This document shows, in pieces, positions 61,220-64,000 of a stretch of 64,000 nt of DNA. Positions within the stretch are counted from its first letter, which is position 1; each line of letters opens with the position of its first letter. Under the pieces are notes generated by a model, which was not told where the DNA came from, searched no databases, and saw nothing but the letters and a program-made list of their open reading frames with translations. The stretch lies in contig CAJCIM010000171.1 of the NCBI GenBank assembly GCA_903970395.1, positions 1 through 64,000 on the forward strand, given 5' to 3'. A program made the translations under genes and the position numbers. The DNA comes from Acidobacteriaceae bacterium (GTDB taxonomy: Bacteria > Acidobacteriota > Terriglobia > Terriglobales > Acidobacteriaceae).

Positions 61220-63952
61220 ATGAGACTTCTTGCTGCCGCCAGCGTGCTGGCGCTTGCGCTCCCCCATGCCTTTGCCGAGACCACACCGGCGGCCTGCCAC
61301 GGCGATGCACTGAATGGCACGGTCCGCGACACGACGCAGGCGCTGATTCCGGGAGCGACACTGTCGATCGATGGCGGCGCGGCGATTGAGAGTGGGTCGG
61401 ATGGGCGGTATCGGTTTGCGTGTGTGACGCGCGGCGATCATAAGCTCTCCGTGGCGATGCCGGGGTTTACGACGAAGGATGTGGAGGTGAAGATGCCGCG
61501 TGCGGCGCTGGATGTGGTGCTGGCTCCGGCGGAGGTGCAGACGCAGGTGACGGTGGATGCGGGGCAGGGCGCGTCGGTGAGCAGCACAGCGAGTGGGCCG
61601 ACGCTGACGATTGAGGGGGAGCGGCTGCAGGCGCTGGCCGATGATCCCGATGATCTGTTGCAACAGCTGCAGCAGTTGGCCGCGGCGGCGGGTGGAAATC
61701 CTTCCAACACGACGATTGCGGTGGATGGATTTCAGGACAGCAGCAAGCTGCCGCCGAAGAGCTCGATTGCGTACATCAAGGTGAATCCAGACCAGTTCTC
61801 GGCCGAGTACCGCGAGCCGCCGTTCGATGGCGGACGCGTTGAGGTGTATACGAAGCCGGGGCAGCCGACGTACCACGGTGCACTGTTTTTGACGAACGGT
61901 AGCCCGTGGGAGAACGCGCGCGACCCGTTTTCGACGAGCAAGGCGGCGATCGGCAAGCAGCGCTATGGGTTTGAGCTGACTGGGCCGATTCGCAAGACGG
62001 GCAGCGACTTTTCGATGACGCTGGAGCATCGCGCGATCAACGACTTTGCGGTGGTGAACGCGACGACGTTGGATAGCAGCTTCAATCCGGTGGCGACGGT
62101 GCAGAATGTGCCGGCGACGCAGGCGCTGTGGGTGGGCACGAGCCGAGTCGACTGGCAGCTGGGTCCTAAGAACACGTTTATCGCGAGTTACAGTGCGAAT
62201 GTGAACCACCTGCAGAATGTGGGCGTGGGCGGCACGTCGTTGGCGTCGACAGGGTATGACAGCGGGCAGTATGAGCACATGCTGCGGTTCAGCAACATCA
62301 CGACGATCTCGCCGAAGGCGATGCACGAGGTGCGGGTGAGCTTTCGGTGGGACGGCGAGACGGACGTGCCGATGTCGACGGCGGCGCAGGTGCAGGTGGC
62401 GGGTGCGTTCAGCGGAGGCGGCAGCACGCTGGGACCGCAGCATCTCCGCGAGTTCAATGTGGAGGCCGATGATGACGCGATTCTGACGCCGAAGAACCAC
62501 ACGATCAAGTTCGGTACGCAGTTGATGACGTACAGCGATCAGCAACGGCTGACGACGGACTTCAACGGTTTCTACACGTTTGGCGGCGGCTCGGCGCCGG
62601 TGCTGGATGCGAGTGGTAATCCGACGGGGCAGACAGAGACAATCACAGGTTTGCAGCAGTATCAGCGTGCGCTGGCGGGGCAGGCGGGCGGTGCGCCTAC
62701 GGCGTACACCGTGGTGACCGGAACGCCTGCGGTGAACTTCACGCAGTGGACGAATGCGGTGTTTATCCAGGACGACTGGAACGTAGGTCATGGTGTGCAT
62801 ATCGCGTCGGGTGCGCGGTACTACTGGCAGAACGACCCGACTCTTCTCAACTCGTTTACGCCGCGCGCGGGGATTTTGTGGTCGCCGAATAAGAAGGCAA
62901 CATGGACGCTGCATGCACATGCGGGCCTGTTTGCGGGGCGTTATGGCAAGAACGATATTGCAGAGGTTCTGCGTGAAGATGGTACGTCGCGCGTGACGAG
63001 CACGGTGTACAACGCTGTGTACTGCAGCGGTGCGGTTTCGTGCAACCCGGAGGCGGGAGGGACGCCGATCTACAGCGAGCGGAGGTTCAATCCGCACATC
63101 TCCAACCTGACGTGGGGCGCGGAGAACATTGGCGGCACGCGCGCGCTGCCTGAGGGTTTCAACCTGTCGGCGGACTGGTACAACGGGCGAATCTGGAACT
63201 ATACGCGGACGGAGAACATCAACTCGCCGCTGAACGATTCGCCGACGGGGCCGCGGCCGGGGCTGGCGAATACGAATATTCTGCAGACGAACAACAGCGG
63301 CCAGGGACGCGTGAACGCGATGTTCATCGGCCTGGAGAACCACAACCTGAAGCGGGTGCAGTTCTTCTTTGGCGGCGTGCGTGTGAACCTGGTCGACGAT
63401 ACCGATGACAACGAGTTTTCTACGCCGCAGACGACGGGCGTGGAGACCGGCGAGTTTGCGCACCGCAGCAATCAGCCGGAGTGGAATATCTTTGGCAACG
63501 CTACGTTGAAGCTGCCGGAGAAGCTGCAGCTGAGCGCGGACTTCCACGGCGGCGGCGACGCGCACTACAACATCACGACGGGCTTTGATAACAACGGCGA
63601 TGGCGACTTCAACGACAGGCCGCAGTTTGCGCAGCCGGGACAGGCCGGCGCGATCCAGACACCGTATGGTCTGCTGGTGGCAAGCGGCGGTACGGGCGTG
63701 CTGGGCCGCAACCTGGGTGTGCTGCCGTGGACCTACTACCTGAACCTGAATCTGCAGCGTACGTTCGCATTGACGAAGAACCAGAAGGCGGACCATCCGC
63801 AGTCGCTGACGCTGAATGTGCGGTCTGCGAATGCGCTGAACCATCTGAATGTGACGTCGGTGGGTGGTGTGCTGGGTTCGCCGACGTTTGGGGTTCCGTA
63901 TGCCGCGGACAATGGGCGGCGGGTGGAGTTGGGGGCGCGCTATAGTTTTTAG
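61220..63952 (+). CDS. TonB-dependent receptor-like protein with CarboxypepD_reg domain
   Basis: Outer-membrane receptor of 910 residues, smaller than the two Oar-like receptors. Signal peptide about 1-19 (LLAAASVLALALPHAFA). A CarboxypepD_reg-like domain lies at about 28-110 (ALNGTVRDTTQALIPGATLS). The plug region follows at about 130-230 (VDGFQDSSKLPPKSSIAYIK, VEVYTKPGQPTYHGALFLTN), then a beta-barrel ending GARYSF. ATG 61220 is chosen because GAGGAG precedes it and a signal peptide follows; the frame is open from 61175. Ligand unknown. A further ATG at 63994, after GGGGAGGG, may begin the next gene beyond the window edge. Confidence 0.88.
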   Translation: MRLLAAASVLALALPHAFAETTPAACHGDALNGTVRDTTQALIPGATLSIDGGAAIESGSDGRYRFACVTRGDHKLSVAMPGFTTKDVEVKMPRAALDVVLAPAEVQTQVTVDAGQGASVSSTASGPTLTIEGERLQALADDPDDLLQQLQQLAAAAGGNPSNTTIAVDGFQDSSKLPPKSSIAYIKVNPDQFSAEYREPPFDGGRVEVYTKPGQPTYHGALFLTNGSPWENARDPFSTSKAAIGKQRYGFELTGPIRKTGSDFSMTLEHRAINDFAVVNATTLDSSFNPVATVQNVPATQALWVGTSRVDWQLGPKNTFIASYSANVNHLQNVGVGGTSLASTGYDSGQYEHMLRFSNITTISPKAMHEVRVSFRWDGETDVPMSTAAQVQVAGAFSGGGSTLGPQHLREFNVEADDDAILTPKNHTIKFGTQLMTYSDQQRLTTDFNGFYTFGGGSAPVLDASGNPTGQTETITGLQQYQRALAGQAGGAPTAYTVVTGTPAVNFTQWTNAVFIQDDWNVGHGVHIASGARYYWQNDPTLLNSFTPRAGILWSPNKKATWTLHAHAGLFAGRYGKNDIAEVLREDGTSRVTSTVYNAVYCSGAVSCNPEAGGTPIYSERRFNPHISNLTWGAENIGGTRALPEGFNLSADWYNGRIWNYTRTENINSPLNDSPTGPRPGLANTNILQTNNSGQGRVNAMFIGLENHNLKRVQFFFGGVRVNLVDDTDDNEFSTPQTTGVETGEFAHRSNQPEWNIFGNATLKLPEKLQLSADFHGGGDAHYNITTGFDNNGDGDFNDRPQFAQPGQAGAIQTPYGLLVASGGTGVLGRNLGVLPWTYYLNLNLQRTFALTKNQKADHPQSLTLNVRSANALNHLNVTSVGGVLGSPTFGVPYAADNGRRVELGARYSF

Positions 63953-64000
63953 CTAGCAAGTAGCAAGCTGGAGGTAGAGGGGAGGGTGCGGCGATGACGA

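Noticed and set aside
61202-63844. 880-codon open frame on the minus strand opposite the third receptor gene
   Set aside because: Arg/His/Gln-rich translation with no domain sense; it mirrors the high-GC codon bias of the real plus-strand receptor gene.

Overview
The window is about 64 kb of GC-rich, densely coding bacterial chromosome. It most resembles a member of the Acidobacteriota (class Terriglobia, Granulicella/Terriglobus/Edaphobacter type). This rests on three large Oar-like TonB-dependent receptors with an N-terminal carboxypeptidase-regulatory-like domain, an acidobacterial-type VWFA secreted protein, a YXWGXW-repeat protein, and several DUF-type secreted proteins common in that phylum. 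Taxonomy is inferred from gene content only; there is no rRNA in the window.

Layout. 0-5.2 kb: TonB-ExbB-ExbD-ExbD energy-transduction operon, a ferritin-like DUF892 protein, a BtuF-like protein and a third ExbD. 5.2-9.8 kb: TPR lipoprotein, short-chain dehydrogenase, then a low-GC gene of unknown function with a nuclear-localisation-like C-terminus. This gene sits between two 162-bp direct repeats made from the 3' end of the neighbouring response-regulator gene plus its terminator. 9.8-18.2 kb: two paralogous Oar-like receptors in tandem, each behind a near-identical promoter element. 18.3-26.2 kb: gluQ, a DPP-IV-type peptidase, dnaG, a YXWGXW protein and a TrmJ-type methyltransferase, bounded by a 250-bp inverted repeat. 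26.2-39.1 kb: pcrA/uvrD helicase with hairpin repeats inside its coding sequence, a 51-residue basic protein, an amino-acid permease apparently starting at CTG, DUF2071, a TumE/TumA-type toxin-antitoxin pair whose toxin is frameshifted, an adenosine-deaminase-family enzyme, a VWFA protein, an RluD-type synthase and an atypical Lgt. 39.1-49.7 kb: a 6S RNA candidate, a TlpA-like thioredoxin, zapA with a coiled-coil partner, a WrbA-like flavoprotein, pheT (lacking its tRNA-binding OB domain), M28 peptidase, VanZ-like protein, pheS, hicBA and a HAD-UbiA fusion. 49.9-60.6 kb: a three-gene MdtABC-like RND efflux operon, a secreted protein and fabD. 61.2-64 kb: a third Oar-like receptor.

How it fits together. 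The TonB/ExbB/ExbD operon would energise the outer-membrane receptors encoded here. The RND operon is a tripartite pump lacking a local outer-membrane channel. pheS, pheT, zapA and the 6S candidate form a housekeeping block in which HicAB is inserted directly before pheS. Nine genes lack a Shine-Dalgarno sequence but carry a TAnnnT box 6-9 nt before the start codon, suggesting frequent leaderless transcription. The region most worth follow-up is the repeat-flanked low-GC gene at 7.3-9.3 kb.
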